DNA of 36,240 bases, taken from Mycobacterium asiaticum (lineage in GTDB: Bacteria; Actinomycetota; Actinomycetes; Mycobacteriales; Mycobacteriaceae). Under the pieces are notes generated by a model. The model ran no database searches, was not told where the DNA came from, and saw only the letters and a program-made list of their open reading frames with translations. The stretch covers positions 1 through 36,240 of the forward strand of contig NZ_LZLS01000163.1 in the NCBI RefSeq assembly GCF_001673365.1. Reading direction: 5' to 3'. Position numbers and translations under genes: made by a program. This document shows positions 28,311 through 35,384 of the stretch, piece by piece. Position 1 is the stretch's first letter. Every line of letters starts with the position of its first letter.

Positions 28311-29000
28311 GTGCGCCAACAACTTGCCCGGAAATCACTTCAGCTCGGACTGGCGGCAACCGCGGCCGCGACCGCCCTTTTCGGTGGTGTAGTGCTGCCC
28401 GCCGGAGCGCCGGGGGCGGCGCCCTCGGCGACTGCGGCTTGTCCCGACGTGGAGGTCGTCTTCGCGCGCGGTCGATTCGAATCGCCGGGCCCGGGCATCC
28501 TGGGCAATGCGTTCATCAACTCGCTCAGCTCCAAGGTCGGTGGACGCAGCATGGGGACCTATGCCGTGAAGTACCCGGCCGACTCCGAGATCGACATCGG
28601 CGCCAACGACATGAGCCGGCACATCCAGTCCATGGCCAACAACTGTCCCAACACCCGACTGGTGGTCGGCGGCTACTCGTTGGGTGCAGCCGTCGCCGAC
28701 GTGGTCCTCGCGGTGCCGATGTCCGCGTTCGGCTTCGACAGTCCGCTGCCGGAAGGCACCGACCAGCACATCGCCGCGGTTGCGTTGTTCGGCAACGGAA
28801 GTCAATGGGTGGGCCCGATCACCAACTTCAGCCCGATTTATAACGACCGGACTATCGAGCTCTGTCACGGCGCGGATCCGATCTGCAACCCGGCCGACCC
28901 CAATACCTGGAAAGAAAACTGGCCTCAGCACCTGGCCAACGCTTACGTCCAGGCGGGAATGGCCAACCAGGCCGCCGACTTCGTCGCCGGCAAGCTCTAA
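28311..29000 (+). CDS. cut2: Cutinase family serine esterase, Cut2 (Rv2301)-like
   Basis: 229 aa from a GTG at 28311; 22 upstream in-frame codons lack a signal-like character. Signal peptide ~1-42 (TAAATALFGGVVLPAG..., cleaved before ACPDVEV). Triad: Ser123 in GGYSLGAAV, Asp189 in GADPIC and His207 in WPQHLAN. Conserved cysteines near 44, 112, 185 and 192 can form the two cutinase disulfides. Strong recalled similarity to M. tuberculosis Rv2301 (ACPDxEVVFARGRFE, IQSMANxCPNTRLV, GNGSQWVGPITNFSP, HLAxAYV), which is distinct from the Cfp21 type elsewhere in this window. The enzyme would be secreted and act on lipid or polyester esters. Divergent from the GDPD gene (86 bp). Confidence 0.92.
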   Translation: MRQQLARKSLQLGLAATAAATALFGGVVLPAGAPGAAPSATAACPDVEVVFARGRFESPGPGILGNAFINSLSSKVGGRSMGTYAVKYPADSEIDIGANDMSRHIQSMANNCPNTRLVVGGYSLGAAVADVVLAVPMSAFGFDSPLPEGTDQHIAAVALFGNGSQWVGPITNFSPIYNDRTIELCHGADPICNPADPNTWKENWPQHLANAYVQAGMANQAADFVAGKL

Positions 29001-29014
29001 GCCCGCTAACGGGC
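29001..29014. terminator. Short hairpin after cut2-like gene
   Basis: GCCCG-CTAA-CGGGC begins directly after the TAA stop, between convergent genes. The 5-bp GC stem has no T-tract, so a termination role is tentative. Confidence 0.35.
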
Positions 29015-29019
29015 GTGCG

Positions 29020-29280
29020 TCACCGGCGCCTGAACCGCGATCGGGACGAGGTGCGGTGACCCCAGCCGGCCACGCCGGCGGGTAGTGGCAGCTGGGCGAG
29101 CCAGGTCCGCTGCAGTCGGCGCATCACCACCAGGGCTATCAAGCTCGCCGAGAGCCTGCCGAGCGCCAGCCGACTTGTGCGCTGCTGCCACGTTGGTGCT
29201 CGGGAGCCGGCACGGCGCCCAAAGTGGTAGCCGGTGTACGCGGCCGTCATCAGCGCGACACCAATTACCAGCGCGGTCAT
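29020..29280 (-). CDS. Small membrane protein, hypothetical
   Basis: 86 aa from the ATG at 29280; an 18-residue upstream extension is in frame but would precede the hydrophobic start. Residues 1-~20 (MTALVIGVALMTAAYTGYHF) form one membrane-spanning or uncleaved signal segment. A basic loop (GRRAGSRAPTWQQRTSR) and a second, weaker hydrophobic stretch (LGRLSASLIALVVMRRLQR) follow, with a basic C-terminus. There is no recognisable domain. It is convergent with the cutinase gene, 19 bp apart. Composition and strand layout support a real gene, but no homologue was recognised. Confidence 0.6.
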   Translation of the reverse strand: MTALVIGVALMTAAYTGYHFGRRAGSRAPTWQQRTSRLALGRLSASLIALVVMRRLQRTWLAQLPLPAGVAGWGHRTSSRSRFRRR

Positions 29281-30067
29281 GACGTCGAGCGTGCATCTTC
29301 GCAGTCGCAGCGAGATCACGCCCACGTTGCTCATCGGCCACCAATCGATGCCGGGCGGGGCGTGGGCTGCGGATAAAAATCATGGTGATGGATAACGGGG
29401 CGGCGCACTGGAGTTTGCCTGCGACCATAGGAAAACAAATATTTTCACTCGGATTTTAATTGGTGGCTGACGTTTTCATATGCTTAGTAAGCGCGAATCT
29501 ATACAGGATTTGTGCTACCTGTGCTAGGAGGCCGGCCGGGCCGGAGGTCGCGGCACGGTGTCGCGTGTCGATGCCCCGATCGGCGTTCTTCAAGCGCGCC
29601 GCGAGCGAGGTTGCTGCGGTGCCTCCTCTCACCCGTAAGGGGCACTCCTGCCGCGTGCCGCCCGGGCAAACTCCACCGTGAGCATGAGCCGGTATCTGAC
29701 TGGAAAACCAAGCCATACAATGAATCTCGGGTGTCGCGGATTGCAGAGTTCCGGGCTGGGCCGGACGGTGGTACGCCCAGGCCGCTGACCCGCAGGTCGA
29801 TCCCCCGATTGCCAGGTGGCGGTGATTAAGCGCCCGGACGCCGTCGCGAACTGTATGGATGCTCGGGGAAACCTATGAAGTAGGTATGACTAAAAATCAA
29901 GGTGAATGTTGAGAAAACAACAAGATCAGGGTCCATTCAGCCACCGCTGCCACGTTGAATCGGGCGATGCGCGGTCAATAACGTGTTGAGACAACGGCAA
30001 ACACATCGAAGTGTTAACTGCCGACTCGACTTGTTAACCGCCCGTCCCCAACTCGCTGGAGGATCGT
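29281..30067. other. 787-bp gene-free region with low-GC patches upstream of PE-PPE-PPE
   Basis: No open frame here has a credible start, ribosome site or protein-like composition. Two stretches, roughly 29425-29515 and 29860-29935, are clearly AT-richer than the rest of the window, while 29520-29850 is GC-rich. AGGAGGC (near 29525) and GCCTCCT (near 29621) are complementary and could close a long stem. It may be a long regulatory region for the PE-PPE operon or the remnant of a lost gene. No riboswitch consensus was recognised. Confidence 0.6.
30000..30062 (+). promoter_or_regulatory. PE-PPE operon leader: inverted repeat, paired GTTAAC sites and Shine-Dalgarno
   Basis: AACAC-N6-GTGTT (30000-30015) overlaps the first of two identical palindromes GTTAAC (30013-30018 and 30033-30038) spaced 20 bp, two helical turns, suggesting a site for a dimeric or dimer-of-dimers regulator. 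GGAGG (30058-30062) is placed 5 bp before the PE start codon. Confidence 0.45.
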
Positions 30068-30367
30068 ATGTCTTTCGTTCGTACATATCCAGAGCACCTC
30101 GCGGCCGCTGCGAGCAACCTGCAGTCACTCGGTGCGGCGCTGAATGCCGGCAACGCGGCGGCCGCTGGCCCCACCACGGGTGTCGTTCCTGCCGCCGTCG
30201 ACGAGGTGTCGATCCTGACGGCAGCCCAGTTCGCTACCTACGGTGCGCGATTCCAGGAACTGCATGCCCGGGCCGCTCAGATCCAGGCGGCGTTGACGGC
30301 CACCCTGGCCACCAGCGGGGGTTCGTACGCCGAGACTGAAGCCGCCAACGCGGCCGCCGCCCACTAA
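30068..30367 (+). CDS. PE family protein
   Basis: 99 aa, essentially a bare PE domain: helix 1 with the family's Pro-Glu at residues 8-9 (RTYPEHLAAAASNL), a turn around 33-45 (AGPTTGVVPAAVDEV) and helix 2 (ILTAAQFATYGARFQELHARAAQIQ). The ESX export motif YxxxD/E is present as Tyr87-Glu91 (SYAETE). PE proteins pair with PPE proteins as helical bundles and leave the cell through ESX type VII secretion. A PPE gene starts 31 bp downstream. GGAGG is 5 bp upstream of the ATG. No PGRS or other C-terminal extension. Confidence 0.95.
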   Translation: MSFVRTYPEHLAAAASNLQSLGAALNAGNAAAAGPTTGVVPAAVDEVSILTAAQFATYGARFQELHARAAQIQAALTATLATSGGSYAETEAANAAAAH

Positions 30368-30398
30368 GCGATCGAAACGGATAAGGGGGTAGGAACCG

Positions 30399-31586
30399 AT
30401 GGTTGACTACGGCCTGTTGCCGCCCGAGATCAACTCTGGACGCATATATGCCGGTCCGGGGGCAGGCTCGTTGCTGGCCGCCGCGACAGCATGGAGTGGA
30501 CTGGCCGCCGAGCTGCAAGCCGCCGCCTCAGGTCATCGTTCGGTGATCACCGCGCTGACCAGCGGTCCGTGGTCCGGGCCCGCGTCCGCGAAGCTGCTGG
30601 CCTCTGTCAGCCCCTTCGTCACCTGGCTGGAGAGCAGCGCCGAAGAGGCCCGCAAAGCCGCGAGCCAGGCAAGCGCGGCCGCAGCCGCCTATGAGACGGC
30701 ATTCGCGGCGAGCGTCCCCCCGCCGCTGATTGCGGCGAACCGTGCACTGCTGGCGGAGTTGGTCGCGACCAATCTCCTCGGGCAGAACACGCCCTCAATC
30801 GGCCAGCTCGAGGCGCAGTACGCCGAGTTCTGGGCGCAGGATTCCGGGGCGATGTACAGCTATGCGGGCAGGTCGTCCACCGCGGCACAGTTGGGCGAGT
30901 TGCCGGCGCCGGCCGAGGTGACCGACGTCGGCGGCTTGGCCGATCAGGCCATCGCGGTCTTTAAGGCGCAGAACCAGGTCGTGCAGAACAACCTCTCCAA
31001 TGTGGGTTCGCAAATCAGTCCCAGGCTTTCAGAGGTCCTCAAGACGTTGTCGGCGCCAATCAACGGCTCGACGATCGACCAGTGGCTGATCGCCAACACG
31101 CCGTTGGACGACATTGTCTCCCTGTACAGCAAGTACCTCGGGCCATACATCAGCTCACTACAAAGCATGATCCAGTCGACACAGTCTTTCGGACAGGTCA
31201 CCAACGGTCTTACCGCGGTTGCGAACTTCGCCAAGCCGGCGGCTGCGGCTGCCAAGGCCGCCGAAGGGGCAGCGCAGGCCGCCGGGTCGGCCGCGGCCAA
31301 TGCCGGCTCGGCCGCAGCGAGCGCCGCGGGCAGCGCGGCGGCCGGTCTGGGCAAGGCGCTTCCGATTGGTGGATTGTCGGTGCCCGCCAGCTGGGTTCCG
31401 TGGCAGGCCACCACCAATCCGGGTGTTGCCAGCGCGATTTCGGCTGGCCTCGAGACCGGGGCAGGCTCGAGCAGCTTCCCGATGGCCCCGCCGTTCGGGC
31501 AGTTCGTCAATGGCGGTTACGGCCGCAATCAACCGATATACGGTTTCAAGCCCTCTGTCATGGCGAAGCCACCGGCCGCCGGCTAG
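30399..31586 (+). CDS. PPE family protein (PPE-SVP), first of tandem pair
   Basis: 395 aa. The PPE domain (1-~175) starts VDYGLLPPEINSGRIYAGPG, with the WxG turn GPWSGPAS, the PPPLIAANR segment, NLLGQNTPSI and YAEFWAQDSGAMYSYAG. The middle contains an amphipathic IDQWLIANTPLDDI segment, then an Ala/Gly run (~275-315) and the GGLSVPASW motif defining the PPE-SVP subgroup. The tail MAKPPAAG is typical. The likely partner is the PE protein encoded 31 bp upstream. It is the same length as the next PPE protein and strongly similar to it at both ends, so the pair arose by tandem duplication. Function beyond ESX export is unknown; some SVP-type PPEs form outer-membrane small-molecule channels. Confidence 0.95.
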   Translation: MVDYGLLPPEINSGRIYAGPGAGSLLAAATAWSGLAAELQAAASGHRSVITALTSGPWSGPASAKLLASVSPFVTWLESSAEEARKAASQASAAAAAYETAFAASVPPPLIAANRALLAELVATNLLGQNTPSIGQLEAQYAEFWAQDSGAMYSYAGRSSTAAQLGELPAPAEVTDVGGLADQAIAVFKAQNQVVQNNLSNVGSQISPRLSEVLKTLSAPINGSTIDQWLIANTPLDDIVSLYSKYLGPYISSLQSMIQSTQSFGQVTNGLTAVANFAKPAAAAAKAAEGAAQAAGSAAANAGSAAASAAGSAAAGLGKALPIGGLSVPASWVPWQATTNPGVASAISAGLETGAGSSSFPMAPPFGQFVNGGYGRNQPIYGFKPSVMAKPPAAG

Positions 31587-31635
31587 TCGCGGCATCTGCT
31601 GGCTGAGCGGTCAACAGGCATAGGGATGACGAGCA

Positions 31636-32823
31636 ATGGTTGATTATGGATTGTTGCCGCCCGAAATCAATTCCGGGCGCATATACGCCGGTCCGGGGGC
31701 GGCTCCGCTGTTGGCGGCCGCGGCGGCATGGAGTGGACTGGCGGCTGACCTGCAAGCCGCCGCGTCCGGTCATCGGGCGGTGATTTCCGAGCTCACCGGC
31801 GGTCCGTGGCTGGGACCGTCCTCGGCGGCGCTGATTTCCGCGGTGACTCCGTTCATTGCGTGGCTTGACAATGGCTCGCTGGAGGCCGAGCAGGCCGCCG
31901 GTCAGGCGTTCGCGGCTGCGGCCGCCTACGAAACGGCGTTCGCGGCGTCGATACCGCCGCCAGTGATCGCAGCCAACCGCGCCCTGTTGGCGGTGCTCGT
32001 CGCCACCAACTTTTTGGGGCAGAACACTCCGGCGATCGCGGCGACCGAGGCGACATATGCCGAGTTCTGGGCTCAGGACGCGGGAGCGATGTACAACTAC
32101 GCGGGCAGCGCGGCGGCGGCAACCCAGTTGGCGGAGTTGCCGGAACCGACCGACGTGGCCGATCCGGGCAAACTGGTCGACCAAGCAATCGCTGTCCTGA
32201 AGGCCCAGAACCAGCTCGTTCAGACCGAACTCGGCAAGATCGGGTCGCAGATCAGCCCCAGAGTCTCCGACGTGCTACAGACGTTGTCAAAGCCGATCAA
32301 CGGCCAGGTAATCGACCAGTGGCTGATCGCCAACACTCCGCTCGAGGATCTGCCCCCGCTGGTGAGCAAGTACATTTCGCCTTATCTGCCGGTACTGCAG
32401 GGGACTTTTCAGTCGGGCCAGGCGTTCGGTCAGGTCGCGACCTCAACCATCAATGCCGATAAATTTCTTGGCAGCCTGACGTCCGCGGGTGCCCAGGCTG
32501 CGGGCGGTGCAGCCCAGGCCGGAGGTGCAGCCGCGGTCAACCTCGGAAGCAAAGTCGGTAGCGTGGCGGCGGGTCTGGGCAGGTCGGTACCGCTCGGCGG
32601 CTTGTCGGTACCTGCCAGCTGGACCTCGGCGAACGCCGCGACGGGTCCGGGCGTGACCGCGATCAGCAACGCCACCGCGATTCCCCCCGCTGCCGAAGGT
32701 GCGGTGGGCAACACGCCGGTGGCGCCGCCGTTCGGGCAATTCATCAATGCCGGCAATGGTCGTAAGACTCCGGCATACGGGCATCGGCTCACATTCATGA
32801 CGAGGCCGCCGGCGGCCGGCTAG
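31636..32823 (+). CDS. PPE family protein (PPE-SVP), second of tandem pair
   Basis: 395 aa, 49 bp downstream of its paralogue and in the same operon, with AGGG ~11 bp before the ATG. It shares the start VDYGLLPPEINSGRIYAGPG, SIPPPVIAANRALL, NFLGQNTPAIA, YAEFWAQDAGAMYNYAG, the central IDQWLIANTPLEDL, GGLSVPASW and the tail MTRPPAAG. Differences concentrate in the segment between ~225 and 320, where this copy has fewer Ala runs (TSAGAQAAGGAAQAGGAA) and more hydrophobic residues. With one PE gene for two PPE genes, both PPEs may compete for the same PE partner, or this copy uses a PE encoded elsewhere. Confidence 0.95.
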   Translation: MVDYGLLPPEINSGRIYAGPGAAPLLAAAAAWSGLAADLQAAASGHRAVISELTGGPWLGPSSAALISAVTPFIAWLDNGSLEAEQAAGQAFAAAAAYETAFAASIPPPVIAANRALLAVLVATNFLGQNTPAIAATEATYAEFWAQDAGAMYNYAGSAAAATQLAELPEPTDVADPGKLVDQAIAVLKAQNQLVQTELGKIGSQISPRVSDVLQTLSKPINGQVIDQWLIANTPLEDLPPLVSKYISPYLPVLQGTFQSGQAFGQVATSTINADKFLGSLTSAGAQAAGGAAQAGGAAAVNLGSKVGSVAAGLGRSVPLGGLSVPASWTSANAATGPGVTAISNATAIPPAAEGAVGNTPVAPPFGQFINAGNGRKTPAYGHRLTFMTRPPAAG

Positions 32824-32860
32824 CGATTTCAGCCGGTCCCGCGTTGGCTGCTATGGTGCC

Positions 32861-33682
32861 TTGCTGATGCCCGAAATGGATCGCCGCCGCATGCTGGCGC
32901 TGACGGGCCTGGTTACCGGCCTGCTCACTGGACCAGCTGCCCTCTCCTCCGCTCCGAAAGTCGCGGCCGCCCCCAGCGGTGCGTCGGGTCCGTACATATT
33001 TCACGACGAGTTCGACGGCCCGGCTGGCTCGGCCCCGGATCCGTCGAAATGGACGGTGTCGAAGGCGCGCGAGACGATGAAGGATCCGACGTATTGGGAG
33101 TTGCCCGAGCACGTCGGGCAATATCGCGACGACCGGCGAAACGTCTTTGTCGACGGCAACTCCAACCTCGTCATACGCGCCGCCAAGGATGGCAACACCT
33201 ATTACGGCGGCAAGGTTTTCAGTCCGTGGCAGGGCGGTATCGGCCACACCTGGGAAGCCCGGATCAAGTTCGAATGTCTGACGCCCGGCGCCTGGCCCGC
33301 CTGGTGGCTCTCCAGCGACTCGCAGGGCGAGATCGACATCATCGAGTGGTACGGAAACGGCAGCTGGCCGTCGGCGACCACCGTGCACGCCAAGGCGAAC
33401 GGCTCGGAATGGAAGACCCACAACGTCGCACTGGACAGCGCCTGGCACACCTGGCGAGTGCAGTGGGATGAGGCTGGTATGCGCTTCTGGCAGGACTACA
33501 CCGATGGCGCGCAACCTTATTTCAGCGTCGCGGCCAATTCATTGGCGGACTGGCCGTTTAACAATCCCGGCTACCAGGTGTTTCCAATATTGAATCTGGC
33601 GGTGGCCGGTTCCGGCGGAGGCGATCCCGGCCCTGGCAGCTACCCCGCGCAGATGCTCGTCGATTACGTGCGCGTCTGGTAG
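32861..33682 (+). CDS. Glycoside hydrolase family 16 protein, Rv0315-like endo-beta-1,3-glucanase
   Basis: 273 aa from the TTG at 32861; an ATG at 32867 or 32876 is possible. TTG is favoured because the start LMPEMDRRRM matches the Rv0315 N-terminus as I remember it. A twin-arginine-like signal (DRRRMLALTGLVTG) is followed by a cleavable stretch to ~38. The GH16 jelly roll has IFHDEFDGPAGS (47-58) and the catalytic motif GEIDIIEW with nucleophile Glu157, Asp159 and acid/base Glu162. WPAWWL and the closing DYVRVW are also conserved. It should cleave beta-1,3-glucans outside the cell; Rv0315 is known as an immunogenic secreted protein. No Shine-Dalgarno is visible; TATGGT (32852-32857) may be a -10 box close to the start. 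It ends 8 bp before the convergent M48 gene. Confidence 0.92.
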   Translation: MLMPEMDRRRMLALTGLVTGLLTGPAALSSAPKVAAAPSGASGPYIFHDEFDGPAGSAPDPSKWTVSKARETMKDPTYWELPEHVGQYRDDRRNVFVDGNSNLVIRAAKDGNTYYGGKVFSPWQGGIGHTWEARIKFECLTPGAWPAWWLSSDSQGEIDIIEWYGNGSWPSATTVHAKANGSEWKTHNVALDSAWHTWRVQWDEAGMRFWQDYTDGAQPYFSVAANSLADWPFNNPGYQVFPILNLAVAGSGGGDPGPGSYPAQMLVDYVRVW

Positions 33683-33690
33683 GGCGACGG

Positions 33691-34737
33691 TCATTCCGGC
33701 GGCTGCCGCCACTCGCTGATTTTGCGGCTCAAGGAATCGGCCGCGCTCGTGGCGGCCCGTCCTACCCCGTCGACAATCCCACCAAGCCCGTCGCGAATAC
33801 CTTTGACCAGCGGGTCATCAGATTGATCGAACCCGTCCTTGTAGTGCCGGGCGGCTTCGCTGAAGTCGTCGACGAACGATGCTTTGTCGTCGTCGGTTCG
33901 TCGCGGGTAGTCCCCGGACAACACCTTTGCGTAGCCGCCGGTGTCCACCCACTGGGTCAATGCGGCGGCCCGCAATACCGAGAACGGATGCGTCTGCAGC
34001 TCCAAGTTCAGCAATTTGAGCACACCGTCGCGCATATCCCCGGATCGTTCGTACTCGCGGGCCTGGGCCAGGAACGCTTGCGAGTCCAGCTTGTCCAACC
34101 GGATTCCGCCGGCGAGCTTCATCTCCACCCGGATCGCGGCGTCGAAATCCTGACCGCACAACAGCCCAGCGCGGTCTCCGGACAGTTCCGCTTTGCGTTG
34201 CCATTCCAGCAGAGCCGCGACGATCGCACGCAGAGCCCAACCTCCGATCGGCATGAAACCGAACGATCGCGCCAGCCGCATCAGGTGCATCATCATGGTG
34301 CGGTATACGGCGTGACCGGACAGCGCGTGCCCGAGTTCGTGGCCCACCACAAATCGCATCTCCTCGTGCGTCATCAGGTCGTATAACCCCGAGGTGATGA
34401 CGATGAAGGGCCGGTCCATACCGATTGTGTAGGCGTTGGCAATCGGCGACTGCGTCACGAACAGTTCGGGCTTTTCCGGCGCATCCAAGACGTCCACGCA
34501 CTCGTCGAGCAGCGCGTCCAAGTCGGCGAACTGGCGTGGCCCGACCCGTGCGCTACTGGCCAGGTACAGCAGTCGGTGCTGGCGTTCGCGCAGCATGCCC
34601 GACATCAGCTTGAGAATCTGGTCAAAACCTCTGAGTCGGCGTAACGCCGAGAGCGCGGTGCGATCCGCCGGGTGTTCCCAGGCCCGTGAGCTGATTTCGG
34701 GAAAAACCGCTCGTGTCGCGGCGGGTGTCTGCGCCAT
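33691..34737 (-). CDS. M48 family zinc metalloprotease
   Basis: 348 aa. Zinc motif HELGH at 133-137 (His133, Glu134, His137) and the third ligand in RKAELSGDRAG (Glu184, with Asp188 as in ExxxD), characteristic of M48 peptidases related to HtpX/Oma1. The upstream segment NAYTIGMDRPFIVITSGLYDLM is the substrate-groove strand before the zinc helix. Hydrophobic segments around 150-178 are weak, so it may be a membrane-associated or cytosolic form. The C-terminus (~300-340) has DGLGGIVDGVGRAATSAAD. The protease domain shape, with a conserved N-terminal helical region, matches a common actinobacterial M48 group. The role is probably protein quality control (inference). A 144-bp gap without features separates it from the next gene upstream. 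Confidence 0.92.
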   Translation of the reverse strand: MAQTPAATRAVFPEISSRAWEHPADRTALSALRRLRGFDQILKLMSGMLRERQHRLLYLASSARVGPRQFADLDALLDECVDVLDAPEKPELFVTQSPIANAYTIGMDRPFIVITSGLYDLMTHEEMRFVVGHELGHALSGHAVYRTMMMHLMRLARSFGFMPIGGWALRAIVAALLEWQRKAELSGDRAGLLCGQDFDAAIRVEMKLAGGIRLDKLDSQAFLAQAREYERSGDMRDGVLKLLNLELQTHPFSVLRAAALTQWVDTGGYAKVLSGDYPRRTDDDKASFVDDFSEAARHYKDGFDQSDDPLVKGIRDGLGGIVDGVGRAATSAADSLSRKISEWRQPPE

Positions 34738-34881
34738 GCTTCCCCCTAGTTGTCCGTCACCAGAATAAGGGGATGGTTTCAGGTAAATACCGCAGCAAAT
34801 GCAGTGAAGTTGCCGTAGCAGTACGGCAGTGACTTCGTTCTCGAAGCCGTGGCTGAATCAACCGGATATCGTGCGAAAACG

Positions 34882-35085
34882 TCAGGCGGGCGCGTCGTCG
34901 GTCCCGTACCGACGGACGTTGCGGCCAGCAGGATGCGCAGAACCGCCTGCGACGGCGCGCTGCTTGCCGATAAAGGCGGGATGACGGCGCATTGCCTCGT
35001 GGAGTTCACGTTCACGACGCTGGGCCGCGGTCCAGAGCGGATGCGATTGGAGGTAAATTACCTTCGCCCCTGATGCGTTCGCCAT
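34882..35085 (-). CDS. Small basic hypothetical protein (67 aa)
   Basis: 67 aa from the ATG at 35085; GAGGAG sits ~9 bp upstream, one of the best ribosome binding sites in the window, which supports translation. The sequence is hydrophilic: IYLQSHPLWTAAQRRERELH (residues ~10-29) forms a likely amphipathic helix with a central Trp, then a basic stretch (MRRHPAFIGKQRA) and a disordered tail ending DDAPA. No signal peptide, membrane segment or named domain. A CRP-type palindrome lies ~140 bp upstream. Overlapping frames in the same place have no ribosome site. Function unknown. Confidence 0.65.
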   Translation of the reverse strand: MANASGAKVIYLQSHPLWTAAQRRERELHEAMRRHPAFIGKQRAVAGGSAHPAGRNVRRYGTDDAPA

Positions 35086-35223
35086 GATTGTCAACTCCTC
35101 TCCGATTTACTACGCCTGCGCATGAAACCGGGTGTTTTTGGGCTGCGATACGTAGGATGCCCAGCAAACCTGTGACCCAACCGTGTCGCAAGATGAGAAT
35201 TTGCCGTGAATTTGTAATCTGAC

Positions 35224-35239
35224 GGTGACTTCCATCACA
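35224..35239. promoter_or_regulatory. Candidate CRP (Rv3676-type) binding site
   Basis: GGTGACTTCCATCACA contains GTGA-N6-TCAC, the core consensus of mycobacterial CRP. It lies in the divergent region between the 67-aa gene (~140 bp from its start) and the MDR oxidoreductase (~145 bp from its start). The regulator gene is not in the window. Confidence 0.5.
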
Positions 35240-35384
35240 TTTGCCTTGTCTCCGCCTGGTCCCCGCTTGGTCTAAGCGTCTGCGAAAGCAATATCGGCCT
35301 GCCATACGTGCGTTATAGCACCGGCCCCCGACATCCGAGATCGCCTCAGATCGCACCGGAAATCAGGTCGGGTACGGTTCGCTC

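Noticed and set aside
29456..29716. 86-aa minus-strand frame in the gene-free region
   Set aside because: No ribosome site, no recognisable domain and overlapping frames on both strands look equally plausible; not supported as a gene.
29430..30060. M-box (Mg2+) riboswitch upstream of PE-PPE, as known for an M. tuberculosis PE/PPE operon
   Set aside because: The conserved GTTAGGTGAGGCTCC and TGC-AAAGCTC segments are absent from this leader.
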